Shown here: positions 12,500-22,199 of the stretch, piece by piece
How positions within the stretch are numbered: position 1 is the first letter of the stretch
Layout: each line of letters begins with the position of its first letter
DNA from: Lycium barbarum
Taxonomy: Eukaryota; Streptophyta; Magnoliopsida; Solanales; Solanaceae
Direction of reading: 5' to 3'
NCBI RefSeq assembly: GCF_019175385.1
Contig: NC_083345.1
Location: forward strand, 114,996,480 to 115,060,479
Length of the DNA stretch: 64,000 nt
Program-made: the position numbers and the translations under genes
The notes under the pieces: model-generated
Database searches by the model: none
Told to the model about the DNA's origin: nothing
What the model saw: the letters and a program-made list of their open reading frames with translations, nothing else

Positions 12500-12651
12500 T
12501 AGATTCTTGGATTTGTCAGCTCTCTAGACTTACGATAGGTTTTTTGTTATCTTTGTATGAGCTGATATTTCCTCCTCTTTTGTAACTATGCATCCCCTTG
12601 ATGCCTTTGTGATTATAAAACACTTACATCATCAAAAAAAAAAAAAAAAAA
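12500..12651 (+). other. LINE 3' untranslated tail and poly(A)
   Basis: A short untranslated tail with TTTGTAACTATGCATCCCCT and TTGTGATTATAAAACAC ends in an A-run of about 19. The downstream flank starts GCTTCAATACAATGATTTTA. No equivalent was found at the 5' side. Confidence 0.75.
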
Positions 12652-13544
12652 GCTTCAATACAATGATTTTATCCTGAAATAGATAGATATAAGCCCTTGA
12701 ATGATCAGTTTAGACTCAGATGCCAGGCAGACATGTTGAACTTGAGCTGCCCGGTTATCCCCTCTTAGATGTTAGTAGTAGATATTGTCTACTGTTATGA
12801 TGTCATATATCTCTTGGTTCAATCACATAGACAATTTTCCTTGTGTTCTCCCTTCATTTAATGTAGCAATATTTCGAATTACATTTTCCCTCTTCTATAA
12901 CAATAAATCAGCTTATAAATATTAGCATGTACAGAGCCTACTGGATACATCATATGGCTAATAGGTTATTCCAGAAAAAGAATTCTCGGATCCACCAAAA
13001 AGGCTACCACACCCACGTCGAATCCTCCAAGAATGGATAACTTTTCGAGGATCCAACACATACCTGACAGTCTTTTTCTAAGAACCCGAGCAACATAGTG
13101 TCACATGTGTTTTCTCCCCGGACAAACTGCTCATGGCATACACACCAATATATCTCCACATTCTCTTGAGTTGCTTCTTTGTCCTTCCCAGCAGAGCTTC
13201 CTTCAATGTGTGCAGCAGAGTCCACTGTACTCCATGGTAGTTAAGAAATAAGCAGCGTATCTGCTATTGCAACGCAGAAATAAAGGAGTCAACGATGACA
13301 AAATTTTTGAACCACGCAAGCCATGAGAACTCCAAGCTGTTCTTCAGTTGACTCTCAAAAAAGAAGTAGACGATTCATAACTCAGCAATCTTTTTTGTAG
13401 ATGATTGGAAGTAAGAGGGTAAGAAAATCATCGATTTTCTCCATTAGTACTTCCTAATATGCCTGTCTTCATGTCCCCACGTGGATCAATAAATCGCAAC
13501 CATATAAGTTTTCATCGACTCGAAGATAGCAGGTGCAAATAAAG
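12652..13544 (-). other. Spacer downstream of PPR gene; candidate orphan exon at 13060-13225
   Basis: Mostly AT-rich non-coding DNA. On the minus strand about 13225-13061 could be an exon: the frame ends ...GLFLEKDCQ-like at CAG|GTATGT, a canonical donor. The peptide includes VEIYWCVCHEQFVRGENTCD, which I do not recognise. The intron side begins GTGTTGGATCCTCGAAAAG, a word I associate with dispersed Solanaceae repeats. No neighbouring exon was found, so this is weakly supported. The stretch may also contain the 3' UTR of the PPR gene. Confidence 0.25.
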
Positions 13545-15014
13545 TTAACTTTTTGATTTAGCCTGTCCATCAATCAACCTGTTATAAGTAGCAATATCAG
13601 GTATAAACCCCAAATCCAACATCTCTTCCACCAGAGCTTCTGATTCCTTCTTTTTACCCTCTCTCTTAAAACCTGATATCAAAATATTATACGTTACAGT
13701 ATCAGGATCCAAACCCTTGTTTAAACCCAATAACCTCATCTTATTTGCTTCCTTCGCTCTTCCTGTATCGCACATGTCAGTAACTAGACAATTAAACGTT
13801 ACACTATCCGGAACCATACCTTCCTGCAGCATTTTCTCCATAATTTCGGATGCTTCGTCAATCTTTCTCGTTCTCCTTAGACCTTCAATCAAGGTTGTAC
13901 AAGCGATTAAGCTTGGAGAATCCCCGTTCCTCCATAACTCACTCACCAATTCGATAGCTCTTGCCACGTTTCCTTCACTACAAAGCCTCTCAACTAACTC
14001 AAAATAATCAAATGTTCTTGGCAACACCTTTTTCCTCGAAAAGTCGACCAACAAATCGCACGCTTTTAACACCATTCTCTTCCTGCAAAGCCCATCAACC
14101 AAAATCTCACAAGTCACCGATGAAATCTCCCATCCCATCTCAGTCATCTCATAAGCCATCCCGATCCCCTCCTCAATCTTGCCATCCAATAGAAACCATT
14201 TGATTAAAGTATTAAAACTAACTACATTTGGAGCACATCCATGAGTTTTCATCTCCTTAAACATTTGCAGAGCCAAACCCAATTGCGAGTTCTTACAGTA
14301 CCCAGAAATCAAAGTATTGAACGTAATCACATCAGGCTTTACTCGATCTCCAATCATCCTACGGTAAAACTCCAAAGCCTTATCAAAATGCTTAAACTTC
14401 ACAAATCCATGAATTATTATATTGCAAACAGCAACATCAGGCTTCCCGTCAATCAATCTCCTCATTGTGTCGAAAGCTAACAACGCATCATCAAATCTAC
14501 CAGCTTTACAATAAGCATTAATGGCAAAACGGTAAATAGGTTCAGTTTTGGGGCAAGAGAAAATACCATCAGCACATGGGCAGGGGTTAGAGGAAATAAA
14601 TTGGAGGAGAGTAGTAAGATATTGGAGGCGGTGAGTGGTAGCAAGCGTGCGGGCCATCCACTCATAAGTAGTGTGATCATGGCGGAACGAGTCGACAGAA
14701 GCAGCATAATTGAAGAGGTAGAAGTCAAGGTTAGTAAGGATAGGGTGGTAGTGGATGCGGTTTTTGAGAAAAGAGAGAAAATCTTTGGCTGTGAAAGACG
14801 GTTTAAGGTGGGTTTCCATGAGTTGGCTCAGTTGGTTTTGGGCAACAGGGGTGACGTTGTTGGTAGTGCACAATGAAGAATCTATTGTTCTCACCGCAAG
14901 AGGTAGCAGTGAAGTTCGATCAGAACCTGTTGATTTTGGAATGGATTTGAGAAATTTCTGGAATCCCATTTTCTTTTTGTTCTGCGTCCCTCGGCTGAAC
15001 TTATTGTCCCTCAC
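13545..15014 (-). CDS. P-class pentatricopeptide repeat protein
   Basis: An intact single-exon frame of 489 codons. After a Ser/Thr/Lys-rich N-terminus come nine full 35-residue PPR motifs and one partial motif, starting near residue 157. The units have the typical P-x-V-x-T/C-x-N-x-L-I-x-G form, such as PDVITFNTLISGYCK, PNVVSFNTLIKWF, PDSVTFNCLVTDMC and PDTVTYNILISGFK. There is no E, DYW or SMR domain, so it is a P-type RNA-binding protein, a family that usually acts in mitochondria or plastids on organelle transcript stability, splicing or translation. A second ATG at codon 16 (MGFQKFLKSIPKSTGSDR...) gives an N-terminus rich in basic and hydroxylated residues with few acids, consistent with organelle import, and may be the true start. 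This is the only ordinary intact host gene in the window. The target RNA cannot be deduced here. Confidence 0.92.
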   Translation of the reverse strand: MRDNKFSRGTQNKKKMGFQKFLKSIPKSTGSDRTSLLPLAVRTIDSSLCTTNNVTPVAQNQLSQLMETHLKPSFTAKDFLSFLKNRIHYHPILTNLDFYLFNYAASVDSFRHDHTTYEWMARTLATTHRLQYLTTLLQFISSNPCPCADGIFSCPKTEPIYRFAINAYCKAGRFDDALLAFDTMRRLIDGKPDVAVCNIIIHGFVKFKHFDKALEFYRRMIGDRVKPDVITFNTLISGYCKNSQLGLALQMFKEMKTHGCAPNVVSFNTLIKWFLLDGKIEEGIGMAYEMTEMGWEISSVTCEILVDGLCRKRMVLKACDLLVDFSRKKVLPRTFDYFELVERLCSEGNVARAIELVSELWRNGDSPSLIACTTLIEGLRRTRKIDEASEIMEKMLQEGMVPDSVTFNCLVTDMCDTGRAKEANKMRLLGLNKGLDPDTVTYNILISGFKREGKKKESEALVEEMLDLGFIPDIATYNRLIDGQAKSKS

Positions 15015-15608
15015 TTCTCCAGTAGCTGAATTTTCATGAAAACCCTGTAATGTGAAATTATGTCATTCTAATATCAATCTAAGAATTAGTTATTTTGATC
15101 AAGAGACTGCAATAGCCAGTTTTCTAAGAAGAAACAAAATATCTATTTCGTGCTTCAATTTTTCAACCATGTTCAAACAACTTAAATCAAATCTGTTTGA
15201 TTTCAATCACAATTTAATTCAATTCAACTGACACATATTAGTTCAATTTGATGATACTGACAAACCTATTCAGTTCAACAAACTAACTATAAATCACAAT
15301 TCAATTCAATCCCAGTAAAAATACAGTTTCAATTGTATTGAATTTGGTTAGTAAGCACTCTAAACATGGAGCAGTTAGTTACATGTCGGGACTAGACACT
15401 ACTTCAACATAGTACCTAGTGTTACAATTAGGAGTTACATTTCCAGTTAGAAAGAAGGTTAAAATTGCATATTTATATACATGTTAGTAATATTTAAGTA
15501 GGTAAAATAAGTCGTTAAACGATTTGCAAACAGAGAATAATATGCAAAACCTTGTACTACCATTTTTCGACAATCTTCACATTTTTTCTTTACCTATAAA
15601 GTAGAAGT
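15015..15608. other. Upstream region of the PPR gene
   Basis: AT-rich DNA with AATTCAATTC-type words and no ORF or bounded repeat. It presumably holds the PPR promoter and leader, but no TATA box could be assigned with confidence. Confidence 0.4.
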
Positions 15609-15890
15609 GAGTGGTAGAACCAAGATTTTCATTAAGGAGATCTAGAATATAAGAAATAAACATACGATGAAGTCAAGGGGATTCAACAACAACAACAACA
15701 ACAAGCCCAGTATAATCCCACCATGTGGGGTCTGGGGAGGGTAGAGTGTACGCAGACCTAATCCCCACCTTCAACACCTATTATATATAGGTAGAAAATA
15801 AGTTTGACCTTGTATACGTAGTGTAATTTTTCAATGAATGGGGTTCGGATGAAACCTCTTCCGGTACCCTAGCGTCGCCCTAAAGAACCG
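15609..15890. mobile_element. hAT-type MITE relic containing a SINE tail
   Basis: It starts AGTGGTAGAACCAAGATTTTC, close to the CAGTGGCGGACCCAGGATTT terminus of the full hAT elements at 29927 and 37888. Its far part (GAATGGGGTTCGGATGAA, with AAAAATTACACTACGTATAC on the opposite strand) resembles the subterminal AAAAAATTACAGTGTATA region of those elements. The far terminal repeat is degraded, so the right border is approximate. A SINE fragment interrupts it at 15689-15769. Confidence 0.55.
15689..15769 (-). mobile_element. TS-type SINE, 3' fragment
   Basis: On the minus strand it reads GTCTGCGTACACTCTACCCT..., CCCCAGACCCCAC and then a (TTG)n tail, the 3' part of the tRNA-derived TS SINE family known from Solanaceae. 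TTCAACA is present on both sides (15682-15688 and 15770-15776), a 7-bp target duplication inside the hAT MITE. Only about 80 bp is present and the tRNA-like head is missing, so it is 5' truncated. Confidence 0.75.
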
Positions 15891-15962
15891 ACAAGTTAAA
15901 GTAGCAACTATCCTTCACCACAAACAAAGTTCAGCTGGGAACAACACCAGCCTAGTGAAGAA

Positions 15963-16056
15963 CCAGCAGTATTACTTGCCAATTTGGAACCCTTTTTTTT
16001 AGATAAAGGTAAGAAAAAAAAAAGAAGGGTTCCATATTGGCAAATAATACTGCTGG
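15963..16056. repeat. Short strong hairpin (possible small-RNA precursor or tiny MITE)
   Basis: The outer 32 bases (15963-15994) are the inverse complement of 16025-16056 with two mismatches. The stem continues through a T-run facing an A-run, giving close to 40 pairs with a loop of roughly 14 bases. The arms start CCAGCAGTATTA and end TAATACTGCTGG. No ORF is present. Size and pairing suit a plant miRNA/siRNA precursor, but a recently inserted tiny MITE would look the same. Confidence 0.7.
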
Positions 16057-16068
16057 AACCCGTAAGAC

Positions 16069-16339
16069 CAGGAGCGGATTTATAGCATGCCGAGGGTGTT
16101 CACCCGAACACCCTCGGCAAAAAATTACAGTATATACATAGGGCAAATTTTCTGTGTTTATGTACATATATTAACTTTTGAACACCCTGAATAAATGCAA
16201 AAGGTTAGCTCAAGCGGTCCAAGGTGTTCAAAATTATCATGTGTCCTAGGTTCAATTCCAATTCACAACATTATTTTTTATATTTAGCTTTCTGTTATTT
16301 TTTTGAACCTCCTGAGTGAAAATTCTGGATCCACCTCTG
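16069..16339. mobile_element. hAT-type MITE with tRNA-like segment
   Basis: It begins CAGGAGCGGATTTA and ends with the complement of CAGAGGTGGATCCA, matching the CAGNGGCGGANCCA termini of the complete hAT elements. It also carries AAAAAATTACAGTATATAC near one end, as they do. The interior at about 16204-16260 has TTAGCTCAAGCGG and GGTTCAATTCC, resembling RNA polymerase III A and B boxes. The 8-bp flanks do not match, so the duplication has decayed or the insert was rearranged. Confidence 0.6.
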
Positions 16340-16817
16340 CTTAATTTGAAATGAGGATTACATATTACCTAAAAAAAAAAGAAATATTTAAAAAGAAGGG
16401 GAGAAAAAAGTTGAACTTTTTTTGTTAGTAACAGTTTGCTCTTTGAAACAAGACAAGATGATTGATCAGATAAGTCTATTCCAAATACCAGAAAGAAAAT
16501 TAAATACAAGCCCTACTCCTTAAATTCATCAAGAAAAGGACCCATAGCCACAAATTAGCAAAAATCAAAACCAATATATGAAATCCCCAATTTTTTAAAC
16601 AGTAAGTTCAAGATTGCAAAACCCAATCAATATAGTTACAAATTTTCATCTAAGCTGACAAAATTGGAATAATAAAGGTAACAAAATAAAGGATAAAATT
16701 AACTTTTGAACTATGTAAAATACCTTAAATAGATTCAGGTTGGAAAGTTTTGGTGGCCAAAAACCTCAAAATTTCCATTTTTGAAGACTCCTTCGAGTTT
16801 CCATTAGCTGATGCTAC
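16340..16817. other. AT-rich spacer
   Basis: No bounded feature. On the minus strand a short ATG frame near 16790-16733 ends next to an AAG|GTATTT donor-like site, which could be a non-coding first exon or upstream ORF of the PPR gene; this is speculative. Confidence 0.3.
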
Positions 16818-18026
16818 TATTTACTATTATATATAAGAGCAAAGTCCTCACAATAATTTCTCAATTTTTTTAAAATTTTTTAATTAATTACTTTTAGGTC
16901 CTAATCTTATTTATTTAAATCAATTTTTTTATTTTTTGTTTTTAAGATCTACTTTTCAAAAGCTATCGAACCTGGAAACTTTTGTAGTCCTCACAATAAT
17001 TTTTAATTTTTTTTAAAACTTTTTATTTAATTACTTTTAGGTCCTAATCTTATTTATTTAAGTCAATTTTTTTATTTTTTGTTTTTAAGGTCTACTTTTG
17101 AAAAACTATCGAACCTCCTACCTCATTTTTCATGTTTTTTGGTTTTCTGGTTGGTGCTCGATAGCCGCATTTGAGCCCAATTAATCCAGATAATTCGCAC
17201 TGTATCGCGCCTATTCGGGGGGAGCGCTTCCTCCAAAGATTTTTTCCATATCCATGTTCGAACCCCTAATCCCTAATTAAGAGAGGAGCAGCTCCATCCG
17301 CTGCACAAGTTAAATTATGTATTTGTCTTAAAAGTTCATTAACTATGTATAGATTATTTATTTAGAACTAAATAACTTCAGAAAATTAAGATACATATGT
17401 TATAAATGTCAAATTCTGGCTCCACATTTGATTTGAAGTAAATAATTGCGTCAAAATGAAAGTTAAAATATTAAACGAGTGGAATGAAATTTTTGCTTTC
17501 ATATAACTACCCACTTGTGGGACTACAATGGGTATATGGTTGTTGTTGCTGTCGTTGTACACTTGTACTAACACAAATTATATTTCTTTAGTTAAAATAT
17601 CTACTTTTATATCTTGAGTTTGGGCCCGGGCCGAACCCCTAATTCCTAATTAAGAGAGGAGCAACTCTATCCGCTGCACAAGTTAAATTATGTATTTGTC
17701 TTAAAAGTTCATTAACTATGTATAGATTATTTATTTAGAACTAAATAACTTCAGAAAATTAGGATACATAAGTTATAAATGTTAAATTCTGGCTCCACAT
17801 TTGATTTGAAGTAAATAATTTCATCAAAATGGAAGTTAAAATATTAAAGGAGTGGAATCAAAATTTTGCTTTCATATAATTACCCACTTGTGGGACTGCA
17901 ATGGGTATATGGTTGTTGTTGTTATTGTACACTTGTACTAACACAAATTATATTTCTTTAGTTAAATTATCTACTTTTATATTTTAAGTTTGGGTCCGGG
18001 CTTAGCACGGGCCTCACATAACTAGT
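16818..18026 (+). mobile_element. Non-autonomous Helitron-like element with tandem duplications
   Basis: The right end has a GC-rich hairpin-like word CCGGGCTTAGCACGGGCC, then a short spacer and CTAGT at 18022-18026, fitting the Helitron 3' rule (hairpin plus CTRRT). The left side begins around TATTATATATAAGAGCAAAG; a clean 5' TC was not found, so the start is approximate. Two internal tandem duplications are visible: a 143-bp period (16844-16986 and 16987 to about 17112) and a 373-bp period (17260-17632 and 17633 to about 18005). No Rep/helicase coding sequence is present. Confidence 0.5.
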
Positions 18027-18840
18027 GTGAAAAATAATCCCTTAGGTTTGGGGGTGTGTTCAAAATGGTCTCTTAATATACTTACGAGAAATTTTGACCC
18101 TTTAAATTTGTCAAAAGTGATCACTTTAATTTTCCATAAATACTTAACCAACTTTACTTATTAAAATTAACAGGTTACGTGAAATGGAAAAAAATGATTT
18201 AACGTAGAGCTTATATTTGGAGGTGCAATTTTTAAAATTTCTGCTATTTTTCATCTATACATGGAGTCTGTGTAACTTATGAAATGTTGTTTTGTATTTC
18301 GTTTTGTATGAGATTATTAAAACGAATTTTGGTAATATTTTGCCATTTCATTTGGCAAAATACCCTAATATATATTATATATATTTTACATATAATTTTA
18401 AGTATTATTATGTCTATTTGAAAATCAGTTATGTAAGAAACAAGTATTTCAATTAATTAAGACATTAAATTGTTAATTACTGTAATTAATAGCTTCAGAA
18501 AATAAATATTTTACTTTGTTAAAGTCAAGAAACTTAATCCATTAATTGAATTAATGATTCATCTCAATTTTATTTCAAACTTGTTCTGAAGAATGGCTTT
18601 AATCAAAAATTAATAAAAGCCCACTAAGCTTGCTTTCAGATTTACAAGGAAACACAATACGGCAGCAGTGATTCCCCAGTAATTAATGGTGGTGGCCGTA
18701 AAGACGATAGTACTAGAGGGGGAGGTGTGGTGGAAGAAGATAGGGAGAAGAGGGAAGGGTAAAATTGGATTTGTAAGTGAGGTGGCATGCCACATAATAT
18801 TTATTTTATTTTAATATTTATTTTATTAAAATATTAATAC
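18027..18840. other. AT-rich spacer
   Basis: No gene or bounded repeat is supported. From about 18600 the sequence begins to resemble the interior of the Mutator-like foldback family (GTGAGGTGGCATGCCACATAAT, compare 29860-29880). Confidence 0.35.
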
Positions 18841-18985
18841 CATGTCGGATTGGGGTCAACTTTAACTATGGAGGAGTATATTTGAAATCAAAGTATAACT
18901 GCAGAGGTTTATTTGGATCCAAAATATAATAAAGGTATATTTAGCTATTTTTCGATAGAATAGGTTCATATTTGGCCCTTTTCCA
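18841..18985. repeat. Mutator-like/foldback element right-arm fragment
   Basis: It contains AACTTTAACTATGGAGGAGTATATTTG, GGATCCAAAATATAATAAAGG and ends TTTGGCCCTTTTCC. This is the same order of words as the right arm at 33718-33880 (AACTTTAACAGAGAAGG..., GATCCAAAATATAACAAGGG, GACCTTTTTCC). No left partner was found nearby. Confidence 0.6.
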
Positions 18986-19150
18986 ATTATTAAAAATCGA
19001 ATACGTATTCCACATATCCCATCAAATAATGCTTTATATTCTCGTCACTTCTCTCAAATCTATTTCATTTAATTTTTAATTCATTAACTAATTCAGACAT
19101 TCAATCTCTATGAACCTAACTTACTTTCAAGTTTACTCAATTATAAAAAC

Positions 19151-19275
19151 GGAAATCGGTCAAATATACCCCTATACTATCGGAAAAGGGCTAAATATAT
19201 CCCTCGTTATATTTTGGGTCCAAATATACCTCTGTCATTATATTATGGATGTTACGGTTCACTTTTACGCGGGCG
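19151..19275. repeat. Mutator-like/foldback element left-arm fragment
   Basis: It starts GGAAATCGGTCAAATATACCC and continues with GGGCTAAATATATCCC, then TTTGGGTCCAAATATACCTC, the inverse of the arm at 33718-33880. A matching right arm is not visible in the following kilobases. Confidence 0.55.
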
Positions 19276-21990
19276 CATAAAAATTACTACAAGGTTGTTG
19301 GTACTCTAATTGGATTTTAGCATGTTGCCACCTAATTTATTAAAGGAAAACTAAAAAAATGGGGTAAAGATTTTTCAAGCAAGAGAGAAATCTTTTTGGT
19401 ACCAAAAGTCGAGGTAAGAGTTCTGGTGATCCTCTAGGAAAGTTTTTACGCACCCTTTTATTAAAGATCTGTAGAATATGGTTGAACTACGAGCTTCAAT
19501 ATGTGATTACTGTATTATTTGCTTAAAAATGTTTAGTTTTCCGCAAAATTATCATTCATTTGTATCATAAACTCAACAAAAAATTTGCCAAAAATTCCCC
19601 TTAGAAAAAAGATTTTTGGGTTTGAAAATCCTCGTAAGTGTTCAACTCACTTTATTGCCGGACTAGGACACACCCGGAATTTCTCCCGAGTAGAGTCGTT
19701 ACTATTTTAGTCTTAATAAGATGAGTTTAATACTTACGGGTTTTTATTTATATAAGAAAATATGGAGTATCCTCATCTGTATATGTATATGTATATACAT
19801 ATATATAGAAAAGTTAATACAACTTTATTTAAGTCCAATTTTTATTTGAAGCTCATAATATCACCCATATTCTAAGTCCAGACCGTCTCAATCTCAAATT
19901 GGCCCAACAAGTTTCTCTCTCTCTCTCTTTTTTTTTTTGGTCCGGGATCGGTCCTGGGCTTCCAGGCCCAAAACAACCTTTATTTTTTCTCAAAATTTCG
20001 TTCAAGTCCAGGTCCAATTCTTAAAATTCTCAAGATTAGCTCAAGTCCAAAATTCGTTTTTGGTACACAACAAACTACACATTTTTAAAGTCAAGCCACT
20101 CGTTAAATCAATTTTTTGGAAAAAAAAAACACACTTATTGAATGGTTTATAATATTCTGCCTGTTCAAAATTTGAACCAATTCTTTATTCTTTAAAACAA
20201 TTTTAGATTAAATAAAAATTGTTGTTAAGTTCCCAGTTCATGTGAAAATAGTTATCATCCGAGTTTCTTTGAAAATCATTTGGCTACTTCCTAAATAGTA
20301 TGCATTTTTCCTAGTTCTACACGCGCAAGGGTTTCAATATTTTACATAATTGTTCATATACAATACAGATACATATATGATATATAAGCTGAAATTGAGA
20401 AGAAAGAAAATTAAGCTGGTGGGCCTACCAAATCCACCAGCCTCCATTTTCACCCATGGATGGGCCTTCAATATATATTAACTTCCCTTTTCATGGCTTT
20501 CAGACTCGATCAAAGAATGTGAGGCCCAATAGGTCTATGCAACGAGCGACCCAAATGGCCCACAGTAGTTCTCATTGCAAATAAAAAAGGAAAAAAAGAA
20601 ATGAGGGTTAAAAAATATCCAAACTCTTCCTATAAGGCTCAACAAGAAATTCCAAAAGAAAACTAATTAAGCATTAACAAACCTATATATACAGTTTGTA
20701 TATACGCAGTTCGTATATATATATATATATATATCCTTAAACTATTTTGGACAAACAAACATAATATCCCACAACCCGAAATAAGAACAAGCAAGACCCA
20801 AATAACTTAGATTGAAGATAAGGCCACAACAATCCACGCACCGGCCCATATGGTAAATACTTCAAAGGGGCAGTTTTGGCCCAATACACGTTTCAGAATT
20901 TACTCAAAGGAGTATGCAATATATACCTTATTGTATACACCATGATGTATACAAGTCATGTATACTTTGTATACACCCAATACACAACATAATTGTTAAG
21001 GACACACCTAGAAAAAATGCAAAGCTTTCATGAAAATCAGCTTAATAAAGTAAACACTTGACAGATTTCAAACATACAATCTATGAACATAAAATTTTGT
21101 ACCTTCTTGAGATTTTTACAAGAAAAGGGAACTGCTTTTACCCAGTTTTGAGGGGTTTAAGTGTTTCAATCATCTTATCAATAACTGCCTAATGTTAAGT
21201 AGAACACATGGACATAGATCAGCAAATTAAATAATGTGAACTAATGACAGCAAGATTTTAGCAACAAACAGGTCACTCAAACACATTGGAACATTCATAG
21301 GAAAGCAAAATCATCTTATACCACTGTAACAGCTTAAAACCTATTATATCATGGACCCTATACATAGTTCTATCAGTTTTAAACTTGTAAGGATCCCACA
21401 AGGTGTTGTTCTTGCACAGGGGAACCCTAGTAGCTTGAAAGGAGGATGACTAGGCTAAGTTTGACTGGAAACTCCAAGCCTTGTCCACTCTCTTCCAAAC
21501 CCTAGGTAAGTCACATCCATGTGTCAAACACACCCTAAGTGACAACCTTCATTACTAACTTCAGACCCTATCCCTTAATTCAGGTATGACAGATTCTAAA
21601 TTATGTATAAGCTAGGTGTAGTTGTTAATAGATTATTTCAAACAATAGGGACTCAGTTTAATAAAATAGGACACAGACCCTTGATCACTTACACATAAGA
21701 GCAAATCATGAGACAATAACTCCATCTTTTAGACAACCTCAGTTTCAAATGTGCTTTACAAGACAACCTAAATGCTTACTATGATTCAACGTACCAAACA
21801 ATATTAATACAAAGCAAAGACCTAGTTAACTGAACTGTGAATTTACAGTTTATTCATGAGAGAAAAAGAAAACATATATGGCATTTTAAAACAATGTTGC
21901 AACTTTTAATCTGATGACATGAATTTAAAACAGTACAAAAACCAAAACAAACATGATTCCTCAGACTCACAAAAAAGTGAACATCTACTC
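19276..21990. other. Unclassified AT-rich DNA
   Basis: No protein-coding gene is supported. The (TA)n run near 20719-20744 and several TGTATAC-rich words (20930-20990) are noted. Because it lies between relics and flanks two solo LTR insertions, part of it (with 24755-26126 and 28514-29240) may be an older large LTR or another decayed repeat. Confidence 0.3.
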
Positions 21991-21995
21991 AACAA

Positions 21996-22162
21996 TGTCA
22001 CACCCCAACCTTGGAGGGTGTGACCGGCACCCGATGCCCGAAGGCCCGAGCGAACCAACCATGGCATCTATGACCTGTAACATGAGCATTGGGCCTACAA
22101 GGCCGCTAAATGACCACAATAAGAATCAAATGTGATAACCTGCAAGCAGAAGAGCCCAACAC

Positions 22163-22199
<37 letters not shown>

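Larger units (their letters stand above)
3650..12651 (+). mobile_element. LINE (L1-type) retrotransposon, split by a solo LTR
   Basis: The layout is ORF1 (DUF4283-like), then ORF2 with an AP endonuclease, reverse transcriptase and a zf-RVT-type C-terminal domain, an untranslated tail, and an A-run at about 12633-12651. ORF1 stop and ORF2 start overlap as ATGA at 5327-5330. The element is interrupted at 6548-10077 by a solo LTR; without that insert it is about 5.5 kb, normal for a plant L1-type LINE. The 5' border is approximate because no matching target-site duplication was found next to the poly(A) tail, so 5' truncation is possible. Confidence 0.9.

Noticed and set aside
12633..12680. Target-site duplication of the LINE
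   Set aside because: The sequence after the poly(A) tail (GCTTCAATACAATG) has no match near 3500-3660, so no duplication is claimed.
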